DNA of 64,000 nucleotides. Origin: Butyricimonas synergistica DSM 23225 (GTDB taxonomy: Bacteria; Bacteroidota; Bacteroidia; Bacteroidales; Marinifilaceae). Positions within the stretch are counted from its first letter, which is position 1, and every line of letters starts with the position of its first letter. Below the pieces are notes generated by a model that saw only the letters and a program-made list of their open reading frames with translations, did not search any database and was not told the DNA's origin. The DNA lies in NCBI RefSeq assembly GCF_000379665.1, contig NZ_KB903360.1, positions 498,175-562,174 of the forward strand, written 5' to 3'. The translations under genes were made by a program, and so were the position numbers. Positions 8,980 through 17,129 of this stretch are shown here, in pieces.

Positions 8980-9330
8980 ATGTTTATAGAAGTAGTAAAA
9001 TCTAAACTTCACAAAGTTACCGTTACTGAAGCTAACCTTCAGTACGTGGGTAGTATCACCATTGACGAAGCACTTCTCGAGGCAGCCAACATGATTGAAA
9101 ACGAAAAAGTTCAAATCGTGAATATCAACAATGGTGAGAGATTCGAAACCTATATCATCAAAGGTGAAAGAAACTCGGGTATTATATGCTTAAACGGTCC
9201 AGCTGCTCGCAAATGCGCCGTGGGGGATGTGGTTATTATCATTTCTTACGCTTCTATGGATTTCGAAGAAGCAAAATCACACAAACCCGTACTAGTGTTT
9301 CCCGATACGGCTACAAACAAACTAATTTAA
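8980..9330 (+). CDS. panD: Aspartate 1-decarboxylase precursor
   Basis: PanD decarboxylates aspartate to beta-alanine with a pyruvoyl cofactor made by self-cleavage. The 116-residue precursor carries the cleavage site Gly24-Ser25 in QYVGSITID; Ser25 becomes the pyruvoyl group. It also has the conserved [13 protein letters not shown] segment. It lies between panC and rfaE2; the rfaE2 start is only 6 bases after its stop, so the three are probably cotranscribed. Confidence 0.97.
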   Translation: MFIEVVKSKLHKVTVTEANLQYVGSITIDEALLEAANMIENEKVQIVNINNGERFETYIIKGERNSGIICLNGPAARKCAVGDVVIIISYASMDFEEAKSHKPVLVFPDTATNKLI

Positions 9331-9336
9331 TTTGCC

Positions 9337-9825
9337 ATGGATTTTTTACCTAATATAGAGAAAAAAATAGCTTACACTCCGGAAGAAGCTTCCAGAACCA
9401 TCAGTATGTGGAGATTTAAAAACGACAAAATCGTCTTCACGAACGGTTGTTTCGACATTCTACATAAAGGACACATCGAATACCTGGTAAAAGCTGCTTC
9501 CCTCGGGACTAAACTAATTATTGGTTTAAATACCGACAATTCGGTCAAAAGATTAAAAGGCGAATCCCGTCCCGTGAATGACGAGAAAGCCCGGGCTTTA
9601 TTATTGGCTTCATTGGTTTTCGTCGATAAAGTTATCCTTTTCGATACAGATACACCCTACGACCTGATAAACATGGTACAACCGGACGTACTGGTAAAAG
9701 GAGGAGATTACAAACCAGAAGACATTGTCGGGTACGATATCGTGAAAGCTAAAGGAGGTGAAGTTGTTACCCTAGATTTCATTGAAGGCTATTCTACCAC
9801 TTCGGTGATCGAGAAAATGAAGTAA
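9337..9825 (+). CDS. rfaE2: Heptose-1-phosphate adenylyltransferase domain protein (RfaE2/HldE C-terminal type)
   Basis: This small nucleotidyltransferase (162 residues) matches the C-terminal domain of HldE, which attaches AMP to D-glycero-D-manno-heptose 1-phosphate for lipopolysaccharide core. Visible are the cytidylyltransferase motif TNGCFDILHKGH (about residues 31-42), SRPVNDEKAR, and PDVLVKGGDY. There is no kinase domain, so it is a stand-alone RfaE2, common in Bacteroidetes. It ends the panC-panD-rfaE2 group and is followed by a strong terminator at 9851-9884. Confidence 0.9.
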   Translation: MDFLPNIEKKIAYTPEEASRTISMWRFKNDKIVFTNGCFDILHKGHIEYLVKAASLGTKLIIGLNTDNSVKRLKGESRPVNDEKARALLLASLVFVDKVILFDTDTPYDLINMVQPDVLVKGGDYKPEDIVGYDIVKAKGGEVVTLDFIEGYSTTSVIEKMK

Positions 9826-9850
9826 TTCGCTAAAATTTTCAATATAAACG

Positions 9851-9884
9851 AGCCATTTATCCATTGGATAAGTGGCTTTTTTTT
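9851..9884 (+). terminator. Strong terminator after rfaE2
   Basis: A hairpin of about 13 pairs with one wobble (AGCCATTTATCC / GGATAAGTGGCT) is followed by eight T residues. It closes the panC-panD-rfaE2 unit and marks the left edge of the candidate origin. Confidence 0.85.
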
Positions 9885-10340
9885 ATCTCTCCATTTTCAA
9901 TTATTTGTTAGTAACCTCGTTAGTAACTGTGCATAAAAAAAGAACTAAAAAGAATAACTTCATTTGCATTTTTAAAAAAGAGAATCAAGTAACAATTGAA
10001 ACCAGAAATCCAAGAATAGTTTTTCAAATTATTCCAATTCGTTTCTACAAAATACTAACACCAAAATCGGGTCTTTTCACAAATTACTTTCTCCGTCTTA
10101 TTGTTACTAACAATTGTGGATAACTCAAAAATCATTTTGATTATCAATAGATAACTCAAATATAAATTGTGAGTAACTACAACACCAACGTTTAATAACA
10201 ATAGAAACAAGGAAAATCCATTATTTTTATCCCGAGAACTCACAGCTTATAATAATATTCATATTTCTTTTTAAAAAAATAAAAGATAATATATATATGA
10301 TATAGTTGTTGAGAACTTGCTATTTTTGCCATGTCAATGA
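9885..10340. other. Candidate chromosomal replication origin (oriC)
   Basis: The 539 bases between rfaE2 and the flippase hold no credible gene. They are very AT-rich and contain two exact DnaA boxes on the minus strand: TTATGCACA (9928-9936) and TTATCCACA (10115-10123). A one-mismatch box lies at 10168-10176. GTTAGTAAC occurs twice (9907-9915, 9919-9927) and GTTACTAAC once (10103-10111). A run of A/T with alternating TA at about 10267-10304 could be the unwinding element. Strand bias flips across it: single 60-base lines give C19/G11 at 5701 and C17/G8 at 8701, but G15/C6 at 11341 and G18/C11 at 60061. The 8701 and 60061 lines lie in genes whose orientation would predict the opposite bias. 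dnaA itself is not in the window. Confidence 0.6.
10321..10328 (+). promoter_or_regulatory. Bacteroidales -7 element for the flippase gene
   Basis: TATTTTTG matches TAnnTTTG and lies 36 bases upstream of the ATG at 10365. The -33 position is not clear. Confidence 0.5.
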
Positions 10341-10364
10341 ACTTGAAGCAAAAATTAAGAAAAT

Positions 10365-11846
10365 ATGAATCCTTTGAAAAAATTAATGGGGGAAACCGTG
10401 ATTTATGGTTTTACGACGATACTTGGGCGATTTATCAATTGGTTGCTAGTACCATTGTATACTCGGGTACTTTCAACCGTAGATAATGGTATCTTCACGA
10501 ATTTAATGGGATATGTTGCATTATTGGTTGTATTGTTAACTTATGGTACGGAAACTGGGTTCTTTCGTTTTGCTACCAAGGATAATAAGAATAAAGTATT
10601 TTCTACTTTGTTGACCTCTTTGGCTTCTACTTCAATTATATTTTTGGTACTTTGTTTCGCTTTTCTTCCTCAAATCGTTGATTTTTTGGAAGTAGGAAAT
10701 CATCCGCTTTACTTTATCCTTTTAGTTGTAACAATTGCAATAGATGTAATCAGTACATTACCTTTTGCGTTGTTGCGAATGGAAGGAAAAGCTATTCGTT
10801 TCGGTATCATTAAATTAGTGAATATATTGATTAACGTGGGATTGAACCTGTTCTTTTACTTGCTTTGCCCATTTTTGGAAAAGAAAGGAATCACGGTTCC
10901 TTTTTATCAGGCAGACGGGGGAGTCGTTTATATATTCGTTTCTTATCTGGTGGCTTCCATTGTCACGTTTTTAATGTTATTACCTTATATATTCCGGTTT
11001 AAATTCGTGTTTTCTTTCTCTTTGTTGAAGGATATTTTGAAGTATTCTTACCCGATATTGATTGTAAGTGTAGCTGGAATGATTAATTTACAGGGTGATA
11101 AAATTTTAATGCCTAAAATATTGGGAAGCGGGGATGAAGCTTTGGCGGTTACGGGGATATATGGAGCTAGCTATAAGTTAGCCTTAATCATGTATATTTT
11201 CACGCAAGGGTTCCGCTTTGCTTTCGAGCCTTTCTTTTTCAATTATGCCAAAAGTAATGATTCCAAAAAGATATATGAGGATGTATTGCTTTATTTTACC
11301 GGATTTGGGTTAATGATTTTCTTGGGAGTCATGTATTTCCTGGATGTTTTGAAATATTTTCTGGACGAAAAGTTTTTCGACGGATTGGTTATATTGCCGT
11401 GGGTATTGATGGCAAATTTGTTTCAAGGCATATATTACTCGCTTTCTTTATGGTATAAGTTGACAGACAAGACTATATATGGTGCTTACATGGCGATAAT
11501 AGGATGCGTGATTACCGTGGCGGGAAACGTGATCTTTCTGCCTCGTATAGGATTTATGGCTTCTGCTTATTCCGTGTTTACTTGTTTCCTTGTTATGACA
11601 GTGCTTTCTTTTATCCTGGGAAGGCATTTCTATAAGATCAATTACGATATTCCAAAAATCATTTTTTACTTTGCTATTTGCCTTGTTTTCTATTTTGTAG
11701 GGTGTATGATAAAATTTGAGGGGAATTGGATAACTTGTTTGGCTCGTTTACCGTTATTTGTACTCTTTGTGTACATATTCGTGAGAAGAGAGATGAGTTT
11801 TTTACTGACAAAAGACTTTATATACAGGTTAATTCATAAAAAATAG
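10365..11846 (+). CDS. Oligosaccharide/lipid flippase, MOP superfamily
   Basis: This 493-residue integral membrane protein has about 14 hydrophobic segments and an early PxxxGRxxNWLLVPLYTRVL-like segment, as in polysaccharide biosynthesis (Wzx/RfbX) and MurJ-like flippases of the MOP superfamily. It would move lipid-linked sugars across the inner membrane. Neither the substrate nor a glycan gene cluster is visible nearby. In several Bacteroidetes a similar gene precedes dut, as here, so it looks like a housekeeping member. It is the first gene to the right of the candidate origin. Confidence 0.85.
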   Translation: MNPLKKLMGETVIYGFTTILGRFINWLLVPLYTRVLSTVDNGIFTNLMGYVALLVVLLTYGTETGFFRFATKDNKNKVFSTLLTSLASTSIIFLVLCFAFLPQIVDFLEVGNHPLYFILLVVTIAIDVISTLPFALLRMEGKAIRFGIIKLVNILINVGLNLFFYLLCPFLEKKGITVPFYQADGGVVYIFVSYLVASIVTFLMLLPYIFRFKFVFSFSLLKDILKYSYPILIVSVAGMINLQGDKILMPKILGSGDEALAVTGIYGASYKLALIMYIFTQGFRFAFEPFFFNYAKSNDSKKIYEDVLLYFTGFGLMIFLGVMYFLDVLKYFLDEKFFDGLVILPWVLMANLFQGIYYSLSLWYKLTDKTIYGAYMAIIGCVITVAGNVIFLPRIGFMASAYSVFTCFLVMTVLSFILGRHFYKINYDIPKIIFYFAICLVFYFVGCMIKFEGNWITCLARLPLFVLFVYIFVRREMSFLLTKDFIYRLIHKK

Positions 11847-11910
11847 CTATCTTAGCACGATTTATGAAATCATCCATTTGGATGACTAACTACCAAAGTA
11901 TTAGATAGAA

Positions 11911-12345
11911 ATGAAAATAAAGATTGTAAACAAATCGAAGCATGCACTTCCGGAATATAAGACAAGTTCATCGGCAGGTATGGATATTCGGGCAAATATC
12001 GATGCCCCGATTATGTTGAAGCCATTGGAAAGAAGACTTGTTCCCACGGGATTATTTATAGAACTGCCTGACGGTTACGAGGCACAAATGCGTCCGAGAA
12101 GCGGGTTGGCTTTAAATGAAGGAATTACATTGTTGAATACACCGGGAACGATCGATGCCGATTACAGGGGAGAGATTGGTGTTATTCTTGTCAATTTGTC
12201 GCATGAAGTTACTCAAATCAATGATGGCGAGCGTATTTGCCAAATGGTAATCAATAAAGTAGAGCAAGCTGAATTGATAGAGGTGGAAACTTTAAATGAA
12301 ACGGAAAGAGGAGGGGGAGGCTTCGGTCATACAGGTAAACAATAA
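11911..12345 (+). CDS. dut: dUTP diphosphatase
   Basis: Dut hydrolyses dUTP to dUMP and pyrophosphate, keeping uracil out of DNA. The 144-residue trimeric-type enzyme shows all expected motifs in order: [42 protein letters not shown] and the C-terminal GGFGHTGK P-loop-like arm. The TPR gene begins 10 bases after its stop, so the two are probably cotranscribed. Confidence 0.97.
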   Translation: MKIKIVNKSKHALPEYKTSSSAGMDIRANIDAPIMLKPLERRLVPTGLFIELPDGYEAQMRPRSGLALNEGITLLNTPGTIDADYRGEIGVILVNLSHEVTQINDGERICQMVINKVEQAELIEVETLNETERGGGGFGHTGKQ

Positions 12346-12355
12346 ACAATTTAGG

Positions 12356-14092
12356 ATGACCAGATTAATTAAATCGTTATTTGTTATTCTGTTTCTTTTT
12401 TGCACGGTTCAAGTATTTGCAGATAAAAAGAAAGGGGTTGAACCTACTTTAGAAGGTGAAGCTAAAGTACAGTTCGATTATGCTTTCATGGAAGGTGTAC
12501 GTTATAAAATACTGGGCGATTTGAAATCGGCTATTGCCTGTTTCGATCAGTGCATGAAAATTTATAACCGAAGTGCCGCAGTACGGTATGAAGTATCGAG
12601 TATACTTTCTTTAGGTGAGGAATTAAATGTTCCCCTTCAATTAATGCGGGAAGCCGTTCAGTTGGAACCCGATAATATTTGGTATAATTTATTGTTGGCT
12701 AATATTTTGCAAAAAAAATCGATGATAGAGGAAGCTTGCAAAATATATGACAACCTGATTGATATGCACCCGGAACGGGAAGATTTTTATATTATAGAAG
12801 TTGATCTTTATACTTCGGTAGAGAAGTGGGATAAAGCAATAGAGGTATTGAATAAATACGAGAAGCAATTCGGGATCAATGAACCGGCTGTAATAGAGAA
12901 AGCTAAATTGTATTCGAAGATAGGGGATGTCAAGAAGGCTTCTTCCGAGGTAATGAAATTAATCAAAAAGTATCCGGAGAACACGGATTATTTAGGATTA
13001 TTGGCTGAATTGTATTTGTCCCATAGCCAGGAGAAAAAAGGATTGCAACTTCTGGATAAAATAGTGAAAGACGATCCCAATAATGGTTTTGTAAGACTTT
13101 ATTTGGCAGATTATTATCGAGTTAAAAATGACACGATAAATACTAGAAAATATATTCGTTCAGCTTTTTTGAATGATAATATTGATAACGGGTTGAAAGT
13201 TCAATATTTATTGAAATTACTCGTGAATCAAGATAATTCAAAGATGTCACCCGAACAAATTTATCCTTACGTTCAATTGTTGCTGGAAAAATACCCGAAT
13301 GACCTCGGTGTGAGAACTTTGAATGCCGATTTTCTGAAACGGGAGAATAAATTAGAAGAGTGCAAAAAGGAATTGGAGTTTATTGTTTCCAGGGAAAAGA
13401 ATAATTATTTGGTTTGGGAAGAATTGATGTTATTGTCCAATCAGTTGGGGGATACGGCTGCTATGCGAAGGGAAGGATTGGAATGTTTGAATTATTTCCC
13501 GAACGAGGCTCTGCCTTACATGATGATAAGTTTACCTATGTTGGTCGAGGAAAATTATGCGGGTGCAAAAGGTTATTTGGTGAAAGGGCTTGAATTGGCA
13601 CCGGAGAATTCTTTTATAAAATCGCAATTGTATGCTTATTTGGGTGAATGTTATTACAAGCAAGACAGTGTAGATATAGCGTTTTCCATGTTTGATAGTG
13701 CGATAGCTATCAATCCGAATGATATAATGACTTTGAATAATTATAGTTATTATCTTTCTTTACGGAATGAGCGTTTGGATTACGCAGAAAAAATGATTTC
13801 TGCGGCATTGAGTGCCGATCCGAATAATGCTACTTTTCTGGATACTTATGCCTGGGTACTTTTCAAGTTGAAGAATTATTCTTTGGCACGTTTTTATATG
13901 CGTTCTGCCATGGAGAATACAACTGAACCGAGTGGCGTGTTGTACGAGCATTACGGTGATATTCTTTATATGAACGGAGATAAGGAAGAAGCATTGAAAA
14001 TGTGGAAGAAAGCATTGGAATTGGGTGATGATATTAGTGATGATTTAAAAAATAAAATAGAGAACGGTTTATCGGTAGAGCATGAGGAATAG
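12356..14092 (+). CDS. Secreted tetratricopeptide-repeat protein
   Basis: The product is 578 residues with a Sec signal peptide (about residues 1-22, ending VFADKK) and many TPR-like helical repeats across the rest. The last repeats, near DPNNATFLDTYAWVLFKLKNY, match the TPR consensus best. It is probably a periplasmic or surface-facing scaffold. The ATG at 12356 is chosen over an upstream in-frame ATG at 12296 because it is followed directly by the signal peptide and follows the dut stop. Its end overlaps the next gene by 11 bases. The order dut, TPR, DUF4292, M23-like is common in Bacteroidetes and hints at envelope work. Confidence 0.85.
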   Translation: MTRLIKSLFVILFLFCTVQVFADKKKGVEPTLEGEAKVQFDYAFMEGVRYKILGDLKSAIACFDQCMKIYNRSAAVRYEVSSILSLGEELNVPLQLMREAVQLEPDNIWYNLLLANILQKKSMIEEACKIYDNLIDMHPEREDFYIIEVDLYTSVEKWDKAIEVLNKYEKQFGINEPAVIEKAKLYSKIGDVKKASSEVMKLIKKYPENTDYLGLLAELYLSHSQEKKGLQLLDKIVKDDPNNGFVRLYLADYYRVKNDTINTRKYIRSAFLNDNIDNGLKVQYLLKLLVNQDNSKMSPEQIYPYVQLLLEKYPNDLGVRTLNADFLKRENKLEECKKELEFIVSREKNNYLVWEELMLLSNQLGDTAAMRREGLECLNYFPNEALPYMMISLPMLVEENYAGAKGYLVKGLELAPENSFIKSQLYAYLGECYYKQDSVDIAFSMFDSAIAINPNDIMTLNNYSYYLSLRNERLDYAEKMISAALSADPNNATFLDTYAWVLFKLKNYSLARFYMRSAMENTTEPSGVLYEHYGDILYMNGDKEEALKMWKKALELGDDISDDLKNKIENGLSVEHEE

Positions 14093-14936
14093 TTTTATTT
14101 TTATTTTGGTTTTGGTCTTATTGGTGTCGTGTAAGTCCGTTAAAAAAGTAGTTGAAGTTAAAAAAGAATTGCCGAATATAACTGAAGCAAGATTGCTGAG
14201 GAATGTTTACTTTAACGAATTGGATTATAACACGATATATGCGAAGAAAATCGATTTGACCTTAAAGGAGAAGAAAAAATCTCATAGTCTGAAAGCGATT
14301 ATGAGAATTCAAAGAGATAGCTTCATTTGGGTATCGGTTACTGCTCCCATGGGAATAGAAGTAGCACGTATTTTGTTGACACCTGATAGCGTGAAATTTA
14401 TCAGCCCGAGAGATAAGAAATATTTTATTTCGGATTACAATTACTTTATCGATCGTTTTGATGTTGGTTTTACCTATGATTGCTTCCAGCGGATGCTGAC
14501 GAATCGTTTTTTTGATTTTGAATCCTGTACCTCAGAAGTGGATAGAGGAAGACGATTCAAATTCGATAAGTCGGGTAATGACTATCTTTTGTACACGTTG
14601 GAAGAAAAGGCTTTAGGTAGGAAACTGAAAAAATTGTACAAGAAAAAGCGGAAAAATAAAGAGTTTTCCGTGATTTTACAAAAGATACATATTGACCCGG
14701 ATTGTTTCAGACCTCGATTGGTTTCTATCGAAGACATGGATGAAAAGGTGGGTATGAGTGTTAAATACGAGAATATTAAAGATTTCGAGGGAAAATTGTT
14801 CCCGGAGAAGATAGTTTTTAATATCTTTACTGATGAAGATGAATGGGAAGTTCAACTGGATTTCAGTCGTCTGGAATTTGATGTAGAGGTGTCCCCTAAT
14901 TTTAAAATATCGAGTAAATATCAAAGAATGTATTAG
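14082..14936 (+). CDS. DUF4292 lipoprotein
   Basis: This 284-residue protein has a lipoprotein signal with lipobox LLVSC (Cys about residue 17). The body matches the DUF4292 pattern, including SHSLKAIMRIQRDSFIWVSV and TAPMGIEVARILLTPDSV. That beta-rich fold resembles LolA/LolB-type lipoprotein carriers, so a role in the outer-membrane assembly path is possible but inferred. It overlaps the TPR gene by 11 bases and the EnvC-like gene starts 2 bases after it, so the three are translationally linked. Confidence 0.85.
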   Translation: MRNSFIFILVLVLLVSCKSVKKVVEVKKELPNITEARLLRNVYFNELDYNTIYAKKIDLTLKEKKKSHSLKAIMRIQRDSFIWVSVTAPMGIEVARILLTPDSVKFISPRDKKYFISDYNYFIDRFDVGFTYDCFQRMLTNRFFDFESCTSEVDRGRRFKFDKSGNDYLLYTLEEKALGRKLKKLYKKKRKNKEFSVILQKIHIDPDCFRPRLVSIEDMDEKVGMSVKYENIKDFEGKLFPEKIVFNIFTDEDEWEVQLDFSRLEFDVEVSPNFKISSKYQRMY

Positions 14937-14938
14937 TA

Positions 14939-16126
14939 ATGAATCTTTTTCGTGTCATATTAGTTCTGTTTTTTTCTTGCACTCTCACGATTGCTTATTC
15001 GCAATCTATTGAGGCTATTAAAAAGAAGAACGAGAAGACGGAAAAGGAGATCGCTTATCTGAACAAGTTGTTGAATACAGCACGTAATGATCAATCGGCT
15101 ACCGTTCAAAAAATCACGATCATCAATCAAAAGATCGTGAAGGGAAAGGAAATGATTCAATCTCTCACGAGTGAGATAAAATATATTGAGAAGAATATAG
15201 ATGATAATGAGTCTGTTAAGTCGGGATTAGAGGCGAACCGGAAGCAAATGCTTGATTTTTACGCTAAAATGGTTTACGAGACTTGGAAGAAAAGAAATAT
15301 TTCGGATAAATTGGTATATATCTTTTCTTCTTCCAGTTTTTCTCAAGCTTATGCGCGATACAAGTATTTTGAGCAGGTTCAGGATTATTCCAAGCGCCAG
15401 TTAAAACAGATACAGCAAACGAATGATTCTTTGACGAAGATTAATACCCAGTTGGCAAAATTGATAGCGCAAAAGAATTTGGCGCAGTCTAAAATATCGA
15501 CTCAGAATAACGAGTTGATTAAAGAGCAGAACGAGGCAAATAAATACGTCGCTGAACTCAAGAAGAAAGAAAAAGAACTCGTTCGAAAATTGAACGCTGA
15601 AATAAAAAATCGGGAACGTTTTAAAAAAGAATTGGAGAAACTTATTGCAGCTCAAGCGAAAAAGTCAGGAAGTAAAAATTCTAACTATAAATTAACACCG
15701 GAAGAGAAACTTATTTCCGATGATTTCGCTAAAAATAAAGGGAAGTTGCCTTGGCCTGTCGAACAAGGGTTCGTTTCCGAGAAATTCGGGATTAACGTGC
15801 ATCCGGTGTTCAAACAGGTGAAGTTGAATAATGCAGGTATTACTATTACTACATCGCGGAATGCTGATGTCAGAGCGGTATTTAAAGGTGTGGTAACGGA
15901 AATAATGTTTATCCCGGGAGATAATAATGTTGTTATTGTGCGCCATGGAAATTATCTTACGGTCTATTCAAATCTGGTGGAAATCTTCATAAAGAAGGGG
16001 GACACCGTGAATGTGAAACAGAAAATTGGTAAGTTGGCGAGTAGTGGAGAAAGTAGTACACTAAATTTTCAGGTATGGAAAGATAAGGATAATTTAGACC
16101 CGCAATTATGGTTGACGCCTTGGTAG
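14939..16126 (+). CDS. EnvC-like murein hydrolase activator (degenerate LytM/M23)
   Basis: The 395-residue protein has a signal peptide (to about residue 21, AYSQS), a long coiled coil (about 24-245) and a C-terminal M23/LytM domain (about 270-395). The zinc ligands of active LytM enzymes are replaced: HPVFKQVKLNNAG lacks the usual Asp, HGNYLTVYSNL ends in Asn instead of His, and LNFQVWK has Asn for the His of the HxH motif. This is the pattern of EnvC/NlpD-type proteins, which activate amidases at the septum rather than cut peptidoglycan. It closes the dut-TPR-DUF4292 group. Confidence 0.85.
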   Translation: MNLFRVILVLFFSCTLTIAYSQSIEAIKKKNEKTEKEIAYLNKLLNTARNDQSATVQKITIINQKIVKGKEMIQSLTSEIKYIEKNIDDNESVKSGLEANRKQMLDFYAKMVYETWKKRNISDKLVYIFSSSSFSQAYARYKYFEQVQDYSKRQLKQIQQTNDSLTKINTQLAKLIAQKNLAQSKISTQNNELIKEQNEANKYVAELKKKEKELVRKLNAEIKNRERFKKELEKLIAAQAKKSGSKNSNYKLTPEEKLISDDFAKNKGKLPWPVEQGFVSEKFGINVHPVFKQVKLNNAGITITTSRNADVRAVFKGVVTEIMFIPGDNNVVIVRHGNYLTVYSNLVEIFIKKGDTVNVKQKIGKLASSGESSTLNFQVWKDKDNLDPQLWLTPW

Positions 16127-16260
16127 ATTATTTTATGTTGCTCGGGTTGATATTTAAAAATATTTTACCTACATTCGCTAGACTGTAAATTGTGGGACAT
16201 TGTGGGTATATTTACGTATGTTAGTTTATAAATTAATGGAGTATTTGAAGTATGATCTTG

Positions 16261-16274
16261 TCTAACGTGTTAGA
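16261..16274. repeat. Short palindrome upstream of the HATPase gene
   Basis: TCTAAC-GT-GTTAGA is a 6-bp inverted repeat 17 bases before the ATG at 16292. It could be an operator or chance. The rest of the 165-base gap holds no clear promoter; the nearest is an imperfect TATATTTA near 16207. Confidence 0.3.
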
Positions 16275-16291
16275 TAATTATATTAGGAAGC

Positions 16292-16690
16292 ATGGACAAA
16301 CTAGAATTTTCAATTGCCTCGGAAATAGGCAATATCGTTAAAGTTGAGAATTTTATCGATTATTTTTCAGACGTTTATAATGTTGAACCGGATGTGTTCG
16401 GCAAGATTAGTTTATGCGTCATAGAAGCCGTGAATAATGCTATTCTTTACGGTAATAAATTGGATCCTTCGAAACACGTGAAATTCACGGTTTATGAGGA
16501 GGATAAGCGTTTGTTCGTGACGGTGAAGGACGAAGGTGAAGGTTTCGATTATTCATATATACCCGATCCCACCTTGCCGGATAATATCGAGAAAGATGCC
16601 GGGAGAGGGCTTTATTTGATGAAAACGCTTTCTGACGATTTGATTTTTGAAGACGAAGGATCTAAGGTGACCATGGTTTTCAATTTATGA
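16292..16690 (+). CDS. RsbW/SpoIIAB-type ATP-binding protein
   Basis: This 132-residue protein is a lone GHKL ATPase domain like the anti-sigma factor kinases RsbW and SpoIIAB. The N-box is in CVIEAVNNAILYGN (about residues 42-55), the G1 box in VKDEGEGFDY, and the G2 box in DAGRGLYLMKTLSDD. No anti-anti-sigma partner is adjacent. In Bacteroidetes it is typically found before ybeY, as here (9-base gap), and its target is unknown. It could control a regulator by phosphorylation or binding. Confidence 0.85.
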   Translation: MDKLEFSIASEIGNIVKVENFIDYFSDVYNVEPDVFGKISLCVIEAVNNAILYGNKLDPSKHVKFTVYEEDKRLFVTVKDEGEGFDYSYIPDPTLPDNIEKDAGRGLYLMKTLSDDLIFEDEGSKVTMVFNL

Positions 16691-16699
16691 ATTGATTAA

Positions 16700-17128
16700 A
16701 TGAGTGAGATTTTTTTTTTCAACGAGGGATGTGAATTCCCTGATTTTTTTTCAAAAGAGAGAGTGACTCAATGGCTTCAGCTTGTCGCTGAAGATTACGC
16801 GTTAAAGTTGGGTTCTATCTCTTTTATTTTTTGTGATGACGAATATATTCTGGATGTGAACCGGAAATATTTGAATCATGATTATTACACGGACGTAATT
16901 ACCTTCGATTACAGGGAGGGTAAGATACTTTCCGGTGATGTATTCATTAGTTTGGATACGGTTCAATCCAATGCTTTGGAATTCGGGACTACCTATGAAG
17001 AAGAATTGCATAGGGTGATAGTTCATTCCGTACTTCATTTAATTGGTTTTAAAGATAAATCCGATGAAGACGCGAAAGAGATGCGTTCCAATGAAAATCA
17101 TTGCTTAGAATTGCTTAAAACACTTTGA
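16700..17128 (+). CDS. ybeY: Endoribonuclease YbeY
   Basis: YbeY is a single-strand endoribonuclease needed for 16S rRNA 3' maturation and ribosome quality control. The 142-residue protein has the metal motif HSVLHLIGFKDKSDED near residue 114. The first two His of HxxxHxxGxDH are present, but the third is Lys, a substitution I know from other Bacteroidetes YbeY proteins. The domain start is conventional. mnmG begins one base after the stop, so the two are cotranscribed. Confidence 0.93.
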   Translation: MSEIFFFNEGCEFPDFFSKERVTQWLQLVAEDYALKLGSISFIFCDDEYILDVNRKYLNHDYYTDVITFDYREGKILSGDVFISLDTVQSNALEFGTTYEEELHRVIVHSVLHLIGFKDKSDEDAKEMRSNENHCLELLKTL

Positions 17129-17129
17129 T

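Noticed and set aside
9872-10243. Two overlapping open frames of 83 and 62 codons in the rfaE2-flippase gap
   Set aside because: Low-complexity AT-rich translations, no start signals, on opposite strands over DnaA boxes; better explained by non-coding origin sequence.
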